Shown in pieces: positions 1-8,631 of a DNA stretch of 64,000 nucleotides. The number at the start of each line of letters is the position of its first letter. Within the stretch, counting starts at the first letter, position 1. The stretch is taken from NCBI RefSeq assembly GCF_024158035.1, contig NZ_JAMZEK010000002.1, positions 248,001-312,000 on the forward strand. The letters run 5' to 3'. The notes under the pieces are model-generated. The model did no database searches. It was not told where the DNA came from and saw only the letters and a program-made list of their open reading frames with translations. The stretch is from Dyella lutea (lineage in GTDB: Bacteria; Pseudomonadota; Gammaproteobacteria; Xanthomonadales; Rhodanobacteraceae). The position numbers and the translations under genes are program-made.

Positions 1-782
1 TCGACCTGCTTGCCCACGTGCTGGAACACGGCACCGAAAAATCCGACCGCACCGGTACCGGCACGCGCAGCGTGTTCGGCTGGCAGATGCGCTTCGACCT
101 GGCACGGGGCTTCCCGCTGGTCACCACCAAGAAGCTGCACCTGCGCTCGATCATCCACGAGCTGATCTGGTTCCTGCGCGGCGACACCAACATCGCCTAC
201 CTCAAGGAGAACGGCGTCAGCATCTGGGACGAGTGGGCCGATGCCCATGGCGACCTCGGCCCGGTCTACGGCGCGCAGTGGCGCAGCTGGCCCACGGTCG
301 ACGGTGGTGCGGTGGACCAGATCCGCTGGGTGGTGGACGAGATCCGCCGCAATCCCGATTCGCGCCGGCTGATCGTCAGCGCATGGAACGTGGGCGAGCT
401 GCCGAAAATGGCGTTGATGCCCTGCCACACGATGTTCCAGTTCTACGTGGCGGACGGGCGGCTGAGCTGCCAGCTGTACCAGCGCTCGGGCGACATCTTC
501 CTCGGCGTACCATTCAACATCGCCAGCTATGCGCTGCTGACCCATATGGTGGCGCAGGTCTGCGACCTCGAGGTGGGCGATTTCGTGCACACCCTGGGCG
601 ACGCGCACCTGTACAACAACCACATGGAGCAGGCGCGACTGCAGCTCACGCGCGAGCCGCTGCCGTTGCCGACGCTGCGGCTCAATCCCGGGATACGCTC
701 GATCTTCGATTTCCGCTACGAGGACGTGACCATCGAGGGCTACCAGTCGCATCCTGCGATCAAGGCCCCCGTGGCCGTCTGA
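1..782 (+). CDS. thyA: Thymidylate synthase (5' truncated by the window)
   Basis: Methylates dUMP to dTMP using 5,10-methylenetetrahydrofolate. The reading frame is open from base 3 ([10 protein letters not shown]...), so only the first few codons lie outside; the GTG at 18 is internal, not the start. The protein follows the family along its whole length: DRTGTGT near the N-terminus, [22 protein letters not shown], the nucleophilic cysteine in [11 protein letters not shown], the [19 protein letters not shown] block, and the typical C-terminus [10 protein letters not shown]. It precedes folA, which recycles the dihydrofolate that ThyA makes, a common pairing. Confidence 0.97.
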   Translation, partial: DLLAHVLEHGTEKSDRTGTGTRSVFGWQMRFDLARGFPLVTTKKLHLRSIIHELIWFLRGDTNIAYLKENGVSIWDEWADAHGDLGPVYGAQWRSWPTVDGGAVDQIRWVVDEIRRNPDSRRLIVSAWNVGELPKMALMPCHTMFQFYVADGRLSCQLYQRSGDIFLGVPFNIASYALLTHMVAQVCDLEVGDFVHTLGDAHLYNNHMEQARLQLTREPLPLPTLRLNPGIRSIFDFRYEDVTIEGYQSHPAIKAPVAV

Positions 783-873
783 TCGATCGCCGTGCGGCCG
801 CCTGCGTACCCCCTTCTCCGGTCGTGAAGGGTGCCGGGCCCGCCGGTTGCGCGGTAGAATCCTCTGGTTAACG

Positions 874-890
874 GTGCGCCCAAGGCGCAC
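874..890 (+). other. Short hairpin in the folA leader
   Basis: A perfect 7-bp inverted repeat, GTGCGCC-CAA-GGCGCAC, lies 31 bases before the folA start codon. There is no clean T-run after it, so it is not a convincing terminator. It could be a leader structure or a chance repeat in GC-rich DNA. Confidence 0.3.
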
Positions 891-920
891 TGCGTTGCCA
901 CTTTTGCAGCAAGGATTGTC

Positions 921-1409
921 ATGGCCGTTTCGCTGATCGCCGCCCTCGACGAGAACTTCGCCATTGGCCGCAAGGGCCAGTTGCCCTGGCACCTGCCGGA
1001 CGACCTGCGCTGGTTCAAGGAACTTACCCTCGGCAAGTACGTGCTGATGGGCTACAACACCGCGCTGGCGATCGGCAAGGCGCTGCCTGGCCGGACCAAC
1101 CTGGTGCTCAGCAGGCGCCACGAAGCGCCGTTTCCGGGGCAGGTCACGGTGCGCTCGGTCGAGGAGGCGCGTGCGCGTGCCGACGGCACGGGTCTGATGG
1201 TGATCGGCGGTGGCCAGGTCTATGCCGAGGCGCTTCCCGTCGCCCAGCGCCTGTACCTGACCTGGGTGAGCGCCGCAGTGGATGGCGCCGACACCTTTTT
1301 CCCGGGTGTCCATTTCAGCGACTGGACCGAGGTTTCGCGGACCCACCACAAGGCGGACGCCGACCACGCGTACGACTTCGACATGGTCGAGTACATCCGC
1401 ACCGCCTGA
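921..1409 (+). CDS. folA: Dihydrofolate reductase
   Basis: Reduces dihydrofolate to tetrahydrofolate with NADPH; 162 aa, a normal length. Visible family features are SLIAALDENFAIG at the N-terminus, LPWHLPDDLRWFK with the substrate-binding acidic residue (D28), LPGRTNLVLSR, the nucleotide-binding MVIGGGQVYAEALP and a C-terminal YDFDMVEY. The start ATG has an AAGGA Shine-Dalgarno 6 bases upstream. The segment after the third strand reads MGYNTALAIG rather than the MGRxTWxSIG usual in other bacteria, so the basic residues that normally contact the NADPH 2'-phosphate are not in their usual place. The gene overlaps the next by one base (TGATG). Confidence 0.96.
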   Translation: MAVSLIAALDENFAIGRKGQLPWHLPDDLRWFKELTLGKYVLMGYNTALAIGKALPGRTNLVLSRRHEAPFPGQVTVRSVEEARARADGTGLMVIGGGQVYAEALPVAQRLYLTWVSAAVDGADTFFPGVHFSDWTEVSRTHHKADADHAYDFDMVEYIRTA

Positions 1410-1807
1410 TGGCGCCACCCGGACCGTTGCATGTGATGGCCGGCGTGCTGCGCCGGCCCGATGGTGCGGTGCTAGTCACCGAGCGTCCGCCCGGCAAGCA
1501 TCTGGCCGGGCTATGGGAGTTTCCCGGCGGCAAGCTCGAGCCGGACGAGATCCCGTTTGCCGGGCTCGTGCGCGAGCTGCGCGAGGAACTGGGCATCGAG
1601 GTGCGCGAGGCGTATCCGCTGCTGGTGCTGCCCTGGCGGTACGAGGCGTTTCAGCTGCTGCTGGATACCTGGGTCGTGACCGCCTGGGACGGCACTCCCG
1701 GTCCGCTGGAGGGGCAGGGACTGCAGTGGCATCGACCCGAGGCGCTCACTCCCGCGCAGCTGGCGCCAGCCGACCAGGCGATTCTCCGGACCCTGCTCGC
1801 AGGCTGA
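1409..1807 (+). CDS. mutT: MutT-type Nudix hydrolase (8-oxo-dGTP diphosphatase-like)
   Basis: A 132-aa protein with one Nudix fold. The Nudix box is complete: GG at about residues 35-36, then E, then RELREELGI, matching GX5EX7REUXEEXGU. The preceding LAGLWEFPGGKLE is typical of MutT proteins that hydrolyse oxidised dGTP. There is no fused thiamine-phosphate-synthase-like domain as in longer homologues. The start overlaps the folA stop, so the two are probably co-translated. It converges on coaE with only 4 bases between them. Substrate specificity is inferred from the motif alone. Confidence 0.85.
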   Translation: MAPPGPLHVMAGVLRRPDGAVLVTERPPGKHLAGLWEFPGGKLEPDEIPFAGLVRELREELGIEVREAYPLLVLPWRYEAFQLLLDTWVVTAWDGTPGPLEGQGLQWHRPEALTPAQLAPADQAILRTLLAG

Positions 1808-1811
1808 CTTC

Positions 1812-2417
1812 TCAGGCGCGGGCCAGCGCGAGATAGCGCGCATGCAGCGCGCGCACCTGCCCGTCCAGTGCGTCTTCGGGGCCGCCGTTGTCGATCACGT
1901 CGTCGGCGATCGCCAGTCGCTGTTCGCGCGATGCCTGGCTGGCCAGCATGCGCCGGGCCAGTCCCTCGTCCACGCCGTCGCGCCGGATCAGCCGGCGCAC
2001 CTGTTCCTGCGGATCCACGTCGACCACCAGTACGCGATCGACCCAGCGGTAATGCGCCAGGTTCTCCACCAGCAGGGGGATGGCCAGGATGCAGTAGGGC
2101 CCCGGATCGTCGTCGGCGCGGTCGCGCAGCCACTGGCGGACGCGTGGATGGATGATCGCCTCGAGCGTGCGGCGGGCATCGCGGTCGGCGAAAATGCGAC
2201 GTCGCATGGATGGACGGTCGAGGCGCCCGTCGGGGCCCAGCACTTCCCTGCCGAAAGCCTCCACGATGGCGGCCAGGCCGGGGGTCTCCGGCTCGATCAC
2301 CTCGCGTGCCGCGCGGTCGGCGTCGTGCACACCGACACCGAGGGCGCGGAAGCGGTCTTCCACGGCGCTCTTGCCCGCAGCGACGCCCCCGGTGAGTGCG
2401 ACCACGAAGCCGGACAT
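1812..2417 (-). CDS. coaE: Dephospho-CoA kinase
   Basis: Catalyses the last step of coenzyme A synthesis, phosphorylating the ribose 3'-OH of dephospho-CoA. 201 aa. P-loop GGVAAGKS at residues 10-17, then the DADRAAREV segment and the RVLVVDVDPQEQVRRL and RDGVDEGLARRMLASQASREQRL blocks typical of CoaE. I chose the ATG at 2417 because an upstream extension to 2531 adds 38 residues without homology and runs into pilD. It begins 7 bases after the pilD stop; coaE at the end of the pilBCD locus is usual in Xanthomonas and Pseudomonas relatives. Confidence 0.95.
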   Translation of the reverse strand: MSGFVVALTGGVAAGKSAVEDRFRALGVGVHDADRAAREVIEPETPGLAAIVEAFGREVLGPDGRLDRPSMRRRIFADRDARRTLEAIIHPRVRQWLRDRADDDPGPYCILAIPLLVENLAHYRWVDRVLVVDVDPQEQVRRLIRRDGVDEGLARRMLASQASREQRLAIADDVIDNGGPEDALDGQVRALHARYLALARA

Positions 2418-2424
2418 GGATGCC

Positions 2425-3285
2425 TCAGTGCAGCCCGGTGAGGTGGGCGTAGGCCGACCACAGCTGGTCGCCCGCGACGAACCAGACCCAGCCCGCGGCC
2501 GCGATGAAAGGACCGAACGGCATCGGTACATCGCGTTCGTGGCGCTTCAGCGCCATCAGCGTGCCACCCACGATCGCGCCGATCAGCGACGACAGCAGCA
2601 CGACCGGCAGCAGGCAGCCCAGCCCCATCCAGGCACCAAGGGCGGCGAGCAGCTTGAAATCGCCGTGACCCATACCCTCCTTGCCGGTGAGCAATTTGAA
2701 CGCCCAGTACACGCTCCAGAGGCTGAGGTAGCCGATGGCCGCGGCGAGGATGGCCGGGCCCGGTTGCACGAGGAAGGGGGCCAACGACAGCAGCAGGCCC
2801 AGCCACAGCAACGGATAGACGATCTGGTCAGGCAACAGCTGCGTGCGCAGGTCGATGCCGGAGAGGGCGATCAGTGCCCAGGTGAAGGCCAGTCCGGCCA
2901 GTGCCGGCCAGCCTGCGCCAAAGCGCCAGACGATCGCCGCGCTGCACAGGCCGGTGATCAGTTCGACCAGTGGGTACTGTGCCGAGATGGGTTCGCGGCA
3001 ATAGCGGCAGCGCCCGCGCAGCAGCAGCCAGCCGAAGACCGGGATGTTGTCGTAGAACGCCAGCCGGTGCTTGCACTTCGGGCAGTGCGAGGGCTCGAAC
3101 ACGATGCCCGGCGGCGGCGGTGCCTGCTGCTCTTCCTCTAGTTCGAGCACGGAGATGGCATCGGCCCGCCATTCGGCCTCGAGCCTGGCGGGCAGGCGCA
3201 GGATCACCACGTTGAGGAAACTGCCCACCAGCAGGCCGAGCACGCCGGCGGAAAGGATCCACATCCAGAGGGGCAGGTCGGTCAT
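2425..3285 (-). CDS. pilD: Type IV prepilin peptidase / N-methyltransferase
   Basis: Inner-membrane aspartyl protease that cuts the short leader of type IV prepilins and methylates the new N-terminal Phe. 286 aa, polytopic. The cytoplasmic methyltransferase domain has the zinc CxxC pair (C68/C71 and C93/C96, in CPKC and CRYC). The two catalytic aspartates are in GIDLRTQLLPD (D145) and GHGDFKLLAALGAW (D209). The start at ATG 3285 matches family N-termini; the longer frame reads through a terminator hairpin. Its substrates here are the two pilins at 23.2-24.3 kb and probably the FimT-like protein at 61.4 kb. Confidence 0.95.
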   Translation of the reverse strand: MTDLPLWMWILSAGVLGLLVGSFLNVVILRLPARLEAEWRADAISVLELEEEQQAPPPPGIVFEPSHCPKCKHRLAFYDNIPVFGWLLLRGRCRYCREPISAQYPLVELITGLCSAAIVWRFGAGWPALAGLAFTWALIALSGIDLRTQLLPDQIVYPLLWLGLLLSLAPFLVQPGPAILAAAIGYLSLWSVYWAFKLLTGKEGMGHGDFKLLAALGAWMGLGCLLPVVLLSSLIGAIVGGTLMALKRHERDVPMPFGPFIAAAGWVWFVAGDQLWSAYAHLTGLH

Positions 3286-3300
3286 GGGTTGCCTGTCGCG

Positions 3301-3340
3301 GAAAAGAAAAGGCCCCTTCCCGCGGGGGAAAGGGGCCACG
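3301..3340 (-). terminator. Rho-independent terminator between pilC and pilD
   Basis: On the minus strand a long GC-rich hairpin (GGCCCCTTT arm pairing with AAGGGGCC across a CCGCGGG centre, one bulged base) is followed by TTTTCTTTTC. It sits 18 bases after the pilC stop and ends before the pilD start, so pilD may be transcribed separately or only by readthrough. Confidence 0.75.
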
Positions 3341-3358
3341 AGACCCGGGCGGGTCTTC

Positions 3359-4621
3359 CTAGACGGTTGCCGCCAGCTTGAAGATCGGCAGGTAGAGCGA
3401 GATCACCATGCCGCCCACCAGCACGCCCAGAATCACCATGATCAGCGGCTCGAGCAGGGTGGAAAGGGTATCGACGGCGTTGTTGACCTCTTCCTCGTAG
3501 AACTCGGCCACCTTGAACAGCATGCTGTCCAGGGCACCGGATTCCTCGCCGATGGCGGTCATCTGCACCACCATGTTGGGAAACAGGCCGGTCTGGCGCA
3601 TCGCCAGCTGCAGCTGGTGGCCGACGGCGATGTCGTCGCGCATGGCCTTCACGGCGTCGCTGTAGACCACGCTGCCGGTCGCGCCGGCCACCGCATCGAG
3701 TGCTTCCACCAGCGGTACGCCCGCCTTGAAGGTCACGCCCAGCGTGCGGGCGAAGCGGGCGATGGCCGACTGGCGCAGGATGTTGCCGATCACCGGCAGC
3801 TTCAGCATCAGGCGGTCGAGGAAGTGGGCGAACTTGACCGAACGCCTCTTGGCCACCACCAGCGCCACGATGCCGCCGACGATGCTGCCGATCACCAGCC
3901 ACCAGTACGCCTTCATGAACTCCGAGGCGTTGATCACGATCTGGGTGGGGGCGGGGAGCTCCGCACCGGCGTCGTGGAACGTCTGGGCAAACACCGGCAC
4001 CACGAACAGCAGCATGATCATGCTGACCAGCAGCGCCACGGCCAGCACCATCACCGGGTAGAACAGGGCCTTCTTGATCTTGGCCTTGATGCCCTCCATC
4101 CGCTCCTTGTAGGTGGCTACCGTGTCCAGCACGGTATCCAGCACACCGGCCGATTCGCCGGCACGGACCAGGTTGCGGTAGAGCTCGTCGAACTGGATGG
4201 GGTACTTGGCCAGGGCCTCGTTCAGCGAGGCGCCGCCCTCGATGCCCTGCTTCACGTCCGTCAGGATGTTCTTGAAGCGGATGTTCTTCTGGCCGTCGGC
4301 GATGATCTCGAAGGACTGCACCATCGGCACGCCCGAAGCCATCATGGTGGCGATCTGGCGGCTGAAGATGGCCACGTCGCGCGGCTTGACCGTGCTGCCG
4401 GTGGCGCCGAACAAAGGCTTGCCGCGTTCCTTCACCGTCTGTGGGTTCATGCCCTGGCGGCGCAGTTCCGCCTTGACCAGCGAGGCGTTCTTGGCGGGCA
4501 TCTCGCCCTTCATGCGCTTGCCGCGCTTGTCCAGGGCTACCCAGTCGTACACGGTCGCCTGACTGACCTGGGCCCGCTGGGCGCCCAGATCCCGCGGATT
4601 CTTTGCCGTCGCCGTAGCCAT
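3359..4621 (-). CDS. pilC: Type IV pilus inner-membrane platform protein
   Basis: The polytopic platform on which PilB acts to assemble the pilus. 420 aa from ATG 4621, which has a GGGGGAG Shine-Dalgarno just upstream; a longer start at 4636 is less likely. It has two repeated T2SS-F/GspF-type domains, each followed by strongly hydrophobic segments (ALFYPVMVLAVALLVSMIML..., WWLVIGSIVGGIVALVV, and the C-terminal LIMVILGVLVGGMVISLYLPIF). The repeated signature LYRNLVRAGESAGVLDTVLD and MTAIGEESGALDSMLFKVA marks each half. It follows pilB after a 133-bp spacer that contains a stem-loop. Confidence 0.96.
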   Translation of the reverse strand: MATATAKNPRDLGAQRAQVSQATVYDWVALDKRGKRMKGEMPAKNASLVKAELRRQGMNPQTVKERGKPLFGATGSTVKPRDVAIFSRQIATMMASGVPMVQSFEIIADGQKNIRFKNILTDVKQGIEGGASLNEALAKYPIQFDELYRNLVRAGESAGVLDTVLDTVATYKERMEGIKAKIKKALFYPVMVLAVALLVSMIMLLFVVPVFAQTFHDAGAELPAPTQIVINASEFMKAYWWLVIGSIVGGIVALVVAKRRSVKFAHFLDRLMLKLPVIGNILRQSAIARFARTLGVTFKAGVPLVEALDAVAGATGSVVYSDAVKAMRDDIAVGHQLQLAMRQTGLFPNMVVQMTAIGEESGALDSMLFKVAEFYEEEVNNAVDTLSTLLEPLIMVILGVLVGGMVISLYLPIFKLAATV

Positions 4622-4700
4622 GCGTCTCCCCCTCATCCCACCTTGAACCGACCCGTGGCCGGCGGTAACTGATACAGCTTATTGCATTTCCGATGCCGTT

Positions 4701-4745
4701 TTCCGTGGCCGGACACGCATCCGCAATGTGTCGCGGGCCACGGAA
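4701..4745. other. Extended stem-loop between pilB and pilC
   Basis: A perfect 10-bp inverted repeat, TTCCGTGGCC (4701-4710) with GGCCACGGAA (4736-4745), encloses a second inner pair GACAC/GTGTC. No T-run follows on either strand, so it is not a standard terminator. It could set the stoichiometry between the pilB and pilC messages or protect the pilC 5' end. The role is inferred. Confidence 0.4.
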
Positions 4746-4754
4746 CCCGGTGCT

Positions 4755-6482
4755 TCAGTCCTTGGTGACGCGGTCGATTTCGGTCAGGCTGGTCAGGCCG
4801 TTCTTCACCTTGATCAGGGCCGAGGCGCGGAGGTCGTTGATGCCGGCCTCCTTGGCGGTCTCGGCGATCTGCAGTGCGTTGCCGCCCCTGAGGATGATCT
4901 TCTGGATCTCCTCGAGCATCGGCATCACCTGGTAGATGCCCACGCGCCCCTTGTAGCCCTCGTTGCAGCCATCGCACCCGGCCGCCTCGTAGATGGTCAT
5001 GCCCTCGTCGATGTCCTTTTGCGTGAAACCGGCAGCCAGCAAAGTCTCGGGCGGCAGCTCGATCGGCTTCTTGCAGTCGTGCAGGCGTCGCGCCAGGCGC
5101 TGCGCCACGATCAACGTGACCGACGAGGTGATGTTGTAGGGCGCGATGCCCATATTCATCAGTCGCGAGATGGTCTGGGAGGCGTCGTTGGTGTGCAGTG
5201 TCGACAACACCATGTGACCGGTCTGCGCCGCCTTGATGGCGATCTCGGCGGTTTCCAGGTCGCGGATTTCGCCGACCATGATCACGTCCGGATCCTGGCG
5301 CAGGAAGGAGCGCAGGGCAGCGGCGAAGGTCATGCCGCGCTTGGTGTTCTGCTGCACCTGGTTGATGCCCTCGACGCGGATTTCCACCGGGTCTTCCACG
5401 GTGGAGATGTTGCGCTCGGCGGTGTTGAGCATGTTGAGCGCGGTGTAGAGCGACACCGTCTTGCCCGAGCCGGTGGGGCCGGTGACCAGCACCATGCCGT
5501 AGGGCTTGTGGATCGCATCTACGTAGAGCTTCTGCTGTTCCGGCTCGTAGCCCAGCTTCTCGATGCCGATCCTGGCCGCCGAGCCGTCCAGGATACGCAG
5601 CACGATCTTCTCGCCGAACAGCGTGGGCAGAGTGCTGACACGGAAGTCGACCGCGCGGCTCTTGGACAGGTTGAGCTTGATGCGCCCGTCCTGCGGCACG
5701 CGCTTCTCGGCGATGTCCAGCTGGGCCATCACCTTCAGGCGCGAGGAGATGCGGCTGGCCAGCTTCATCGGCGGGCTGGCCACGGCGCGCAGCATGCCGT
5801 CCATGCGGAAGCGCACGCGGTACTGGCTCTCGAATGGCTCGAAGTGGATGTCCGAGGCGCCCCGCCGGATCGCGTCGACCAGCACCTTGTTGACGAATTT
5901 CACCACCGGGGCGTCATCGCCCCCGGTCGCGTCGATGCCGGTCTGGTCAGCCTCCTCGTCGCCACCGGAGGTCTCGAGCTCGAGGTCGTCGAGGTCGCTG
6001 CCGCCCATGTCGGAGATGTTGGCGTTCATGGCGCTCATCGCGCCGTCGATCGCCCGCTGCAGCTGCCCGCGTTCGACCAGGATCGGTTCCACCATGCAGT
6101 TGGAGTGGAACTTGATCTCGTCCAGCGCGTGCGACTGCATCGGGTCGGCGATGCCGACGTACAGCCGCTTGCCGCGACGGAACAGCGGCAGGGCGCGATG
6201 CTTGGTGACCAGCGCTTCGCTGATCAGGTTCAGCGGCATGCTGGCCGGAGCAAGGGACGTCACGTCCATCATCGGCATGCCGAACTCGACCGAGGCCACC
6301 TGGGTGAAGCGCGTGCTGTCGACCAGCTGGTGATCCAGCAGCCAGGTGGCCAGCGTGGCCTTGGCCTGGGTCGAGTCCGCCACGGCCTTGCGGACATCGG
6401 CCTCCGGCACCACGCCCTCCGAAACCAGCCTGCGGGCCATGCCCGAGAGACCAGCAAGAGATGCCTGTACTTGAGATGACAT
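4755..6482 (-). CDS. pilB: Type IV pilus extension ATPase
   Basis: Cytoplasmic hexameric ATPase that drives pilus assembly. 575 aa from ATG 6482. Order of domains: N-terminal T2SSE domain (about 30-160), an acidic linker (160-190), then the AAA-like core with Walker A GPTGSGKT (335-342), the Asp-box segment STVEDPVEI, Walker B (DPDVIMVGEIRDLETAE) and the His box TLHTNDA. Near the C-terminus are the zinc-binding cysteines in LHDCKKP and GCDGCNEGYKGRVG. A frame extension to 6554 adds 24 residues but overlaps the likely promoter. It is separated from its usual neighbour pilA by about 16 kb of glycan genes. Confidence 0.96.
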   Translation of the reverse strand: MSSQVQASLAGLSGMARRLVSEGVVPEADVRKAVADSTQAKATLATWLLDHQLVDSTRFTQVASVEFGMPMMDVTSLAPASMPLNLISEALVTKHRALPLFRRGKRLYVGIADPMQSHALDEIKFHSNCMVEPILVERGQLQRAIDGAMSAMNANISDMGGSDLDDLELETSGGDEEADQTGIDATGGDDAPVVKFVNKVLVDAIRRGASDIHFEPFESQYRVRFRMDGMLRAVASPPMKLASRISSRLKVMAQLDIAEKRVPQDGRIKLNLSKSRAVDFRVSTLPTLFGEKIVLRILDGSAARIGIEKLGYEPEQQKLYVDAIHKPYGMVLVTGPTGSGKTVSLYTALNMLNTAERNISTVEDPVEIRVEGINQVQQNTKRGMTFAAALRSFLRQDPDVIMVGEIRDLETAEIAIKAAQTGHMVLSTLHTNDASQTISRLMNMGIAPYNITSSVTLIVAQRLARRLHDCKKPIELPPETLLAAGFTQKDIDEGMTIYEAAGCDGCNEGYKGRVGIYQVMPMLEEIQKIILRGGNALQIAETAKEAGINDLRASALIKVKNGLTSLTEIDRVTKD

Positions 6483-6526
6483 GGTGAAATCTGCCCCAGC
6501 CCGCTGATTCACGTGGAATTTACTCC

Positions 6527-6554
6527 ACTCTAGCAGGGCGGTCATCACTCGCAA
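6527..6554 (-). promoter_or_regulatory. Candidate promoter for pilB
   Basis: On the minus strand TTGCGA, 16 bases, then TAGAGT, placed so that transcription would begin about 40 bases before the pilB ATG. Both boxes are partial matches to the sigma-70 consensus, so this is a weak assignment. I saw no sigma-54 element here, unlike upstream of the pilins. Confidence 0.35.
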
Positions 6555-6643
6555 GCGTTCCGGTCGGACCCATTTCCGGGAGATGCGAAGCAGTCCCGGC
6601 TTTGGCCGGGGCGGGGCGCAGCGGCAGGCGAGGTCACCGCGCT

Positions 6644-7531
6644 ATGATCACCAGCCACCGTCGGGGGAATCCTGGTTTGAAGACAAGCATCATCCTTCCC
6701 GCCAAGAACGAGGCGCCAGCGCTCGCCCATCTGTTGCCCGCCCTGCATGCGCTGCATCCGGAGGCGGAAATCATCGTGGTCGACGACGGCTCGACCGACG
6801 ACACCCGGGAGGTCTGCGCCCGATCCGGGGTGACCTGCCTGTCCTCCCCTTACTCGATGGGCAACGGCGCGGCGATCAAGCGCGGTGCCCGGGCGGCCAC
6901 GGGCGAGGTCCTGGTGTTCATGGATGGCGATGGTCAGCACGATCCGGCCGATGTCGCCCGCCTGCTCGCACGGTTGGAGCAGGGATACGACATGGTGGTT
7001 GGAGCCCGCTCCTGGGAAGGACAGGCGGGGGTCGGGAGGGGCGTCGCCAACACCCTCTACAACTGGCTGGCCACGCAGATGACCGGCCACCGCGTGATGG
7101 ACCTGACCTCCGGCTTCCGTGCGGTGCGCGCGGACAAGTTCCGCGAGTTCCTGTATCTGCTGCCCAACGGTTTCAGCTACCCCACCACCAGCACCATGGC
7201 GTTCTTCCGCAGCGCCTATCCGGTGGCCTACGAACCGATCCACGTGGCGCAGCGCGACGGCACCACCAGCCATATCCGTCCGCTGCGCGACGGCATGCGG
7301 TTCTTGCTGATCATCTTCAAGATCGCCACGCTGTACTCGCCCCTGAAGCTTTTCGTTCCGGCGAGCGCTGCGTTCTTCCTGCTTGGTTGCGGCAACTATT
7401 TGTGGACCTACCTGCATTCGGGTCGTCTGACGAATGGAAGCACGTTGCTGTGGAGCGCGGCAGTGATCATCTTCCTGATCGGACTGGTGTCCGAGCAGAT
7501 CACGGCGTTGATGTACCGGCGCAATGACTGA
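6644..7531 (+). CDS. GT2 family glycosyltransferase (polyprenyl-phosphate sugar transferase type)
   Basis: A 295-aa GT-A fold enzyme. SIILPAKNEA opens the domain, VVDDGSTDDT binds the nucleotide sugar, and FMDGDGQHDP carries the metal-binding DxD. Near the C-terminus are two hydrophobic segments (FVPASAAFFLLGCGNYLWTYL and AAVIIFLIGLVSEQITALM), as in dolichol- or undecaprenyl-phosphate sugar transferases. It may load a sugar onto undecaprenyl phosphate, making a donor for the GT-C membrane proteins of this locus. The ATG at 6644 is used; TTG 6677 with a GGGGGA Shine-Dalgarno is a good alternative start (LKTSIILPAKNE). It diverges from pilB and overlaps the next gene by 8 bases. Confidence 0.85.
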   Translation: MITSHRRGNPGLKTSIILPAKNEAPALAHLLPALHALHPEAEIIVVDDGSTDDTREVCARSGVTCLSSPYSMGNGAAIKRGARAATGEVLVFMDGDGQHDPADVARLLARLEQGYDMVVGARSWEGQAGVGRGVANTLYNWLATQMTGHRVMDLTSGFRAVRADKFREFLYLLPNGFSYPTTSTMAFFRSAYPVAYEPIHVAQRDGTTSHIRPLRDGMRFLLIIFKIATLYSPLKLFVPASAAFFLLGCGNYLWTYLHSGRLTNGSTLLWSAAVIIFLIGLVSEQITALMYRRND

Positions 7532-8627
7532 GACGCTTCAATCCCAAATTGTCTTTGTCGTCGGGACACGCGCCCAGCTGATCAAAGTGGCGCCGGTGGT
7601 TGTTGCTTGCGAGTCAGCTGGTTTGCCGGTCACATTGCTCATGACCGGTCAGCACGAAGAGACAATGCAGGATTTGGTGGAGGAGTTCGGTATTCGCTCC
7701 CCTCAGGTGTCAGCCGTACGGGCTATAGAGAGGTCCACTGTGGGTTCCTTGCTGCGTTGGCTTCCTCTTGCCTACGCAGGGGTATCACGTTGTATCAGGG
7801 GTTTTACACGCAGTGGTCGCTCGGTCAGTGTGCTCGTGCACGGAGACACCTTGTCCACGCTCGTCGGCGCGTTCTCCGGTCGGCGCAACGGCGCTCGAGT
7901 TGTGCATCTTGAGAGCGGACTGACATCGGGGAAGTTGTTTGATCCGTTTCCTGAGGAAATTTTGCGCAGGGTGGTCTTTCATTTCACCGATCTGGCGATG
8001 TGCCCAAATAAAGCCTCAGTGGCGCACATGCTTCATCATCATCGAGCGGAGGTGGTGGATACGGTCGGAAACACGATCGTGGACGCTGTCGCGATGACCG
8101 GTGCTGCGGCTATAAGGCCGGATGTCGCTGCACCTTACATCGTGGTGTCTCTTCATCGCTTTCAAAACATCTACAACAAGCGTCGCTTGCGTCAGCTTGT
8201 GTACCTGATCGAAGAGGCTGCAAAAGTGCTGCCGGTACGTTTTGTAATGCATCCGGCCACAAGAGCTCGACTTGCCGCCGAAAGCCTGGATCAGAGGCTC
8301 CGCCTCGCTCCGGGTGTGGAATTGTCGCCCCGACTCGGATACGGCGCATTCCTGCGCCTGGCGGCTGGAGCCGCATGCGTGCTCACCGACGGTGGCTCCA
8401 ACCAGGAAGAGCTCGCTGCTCTGGGCGTCCCGACCATTGTCATGCGGGAGCGCACGGAACGTCCTGATGGGCTCGGCACGAACGCACTGATGGAGTCCGA
8501 CGTTCCGGGCGGCATAGGTGCGTTCTTGGCAGGCGGTCACTACGTCAAACTGCGACGACCGCCTGCGGCCGTGGCGGGAAAAGGCCCATCCCAGCGCATA
8601 GTCACGGCACTGGTCCCAGTAGGTTGA
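7524..8627 (+). CDS. UDP-N-acetylglucosamine 2-epimerase family protein (WecB-like)
   Basis: A 367-aa GT-B-fold epimerase. It retains the family's catalytic surroundings: GTRAQLIK at the N-terminus, VHGDT (D108), HLESGL (E130), FPEEILRR (about E144), SLHR (H211) and the nucleotide-binding TDGGSNQEELAALGVPTIVMR. WecB-type enzymes interconvert UDP-GlcNAc and UDP-ManNAc; some relatives hydrolyse or epimerise other UDP-amino-sugars, so the exact substrate is open. It overlaps the upstream glycosyltransferase and is followed by another after 4 bases, so it belongs to a glycan operon. From about here to 12.2 kb the DNA looks more AT-rich than its surroundings. Confidence 0.85.
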   Translation: MTETLQSQIVFVVGTRAQLIKVAPVVVACESAGLPVTLLMTGQHEETMQDLVEEFGIRSPQVSAVRAIERSTVGSLLRWLPLAYAGVSRCIRGFTRSGRSVSVLVHGDTLSTLVGAFSGRRNGARVVHLESGLTSGKLFDPFPEEILRRVVFHFTDLAMCPNKASVAHMLHHHRAEVVDTVGNTIVDAVAMTGAAAIRPDVAAPYIVVSLHRFQNIYNKRRLRQLVYLIEEAAKVLPVRFVMHPATRARLAAESLDQRLRLAPGVELSPRLGYGAFLRLAAGAACVLTDGGSNQEELAALGVPTIVMRERTERPDGLGTNALMESDVPGGIGAFLAGGHYVKLRRPPAAVAGKGPSQRIVTALVPVG

Positions 8628-8631
8628 CCAT

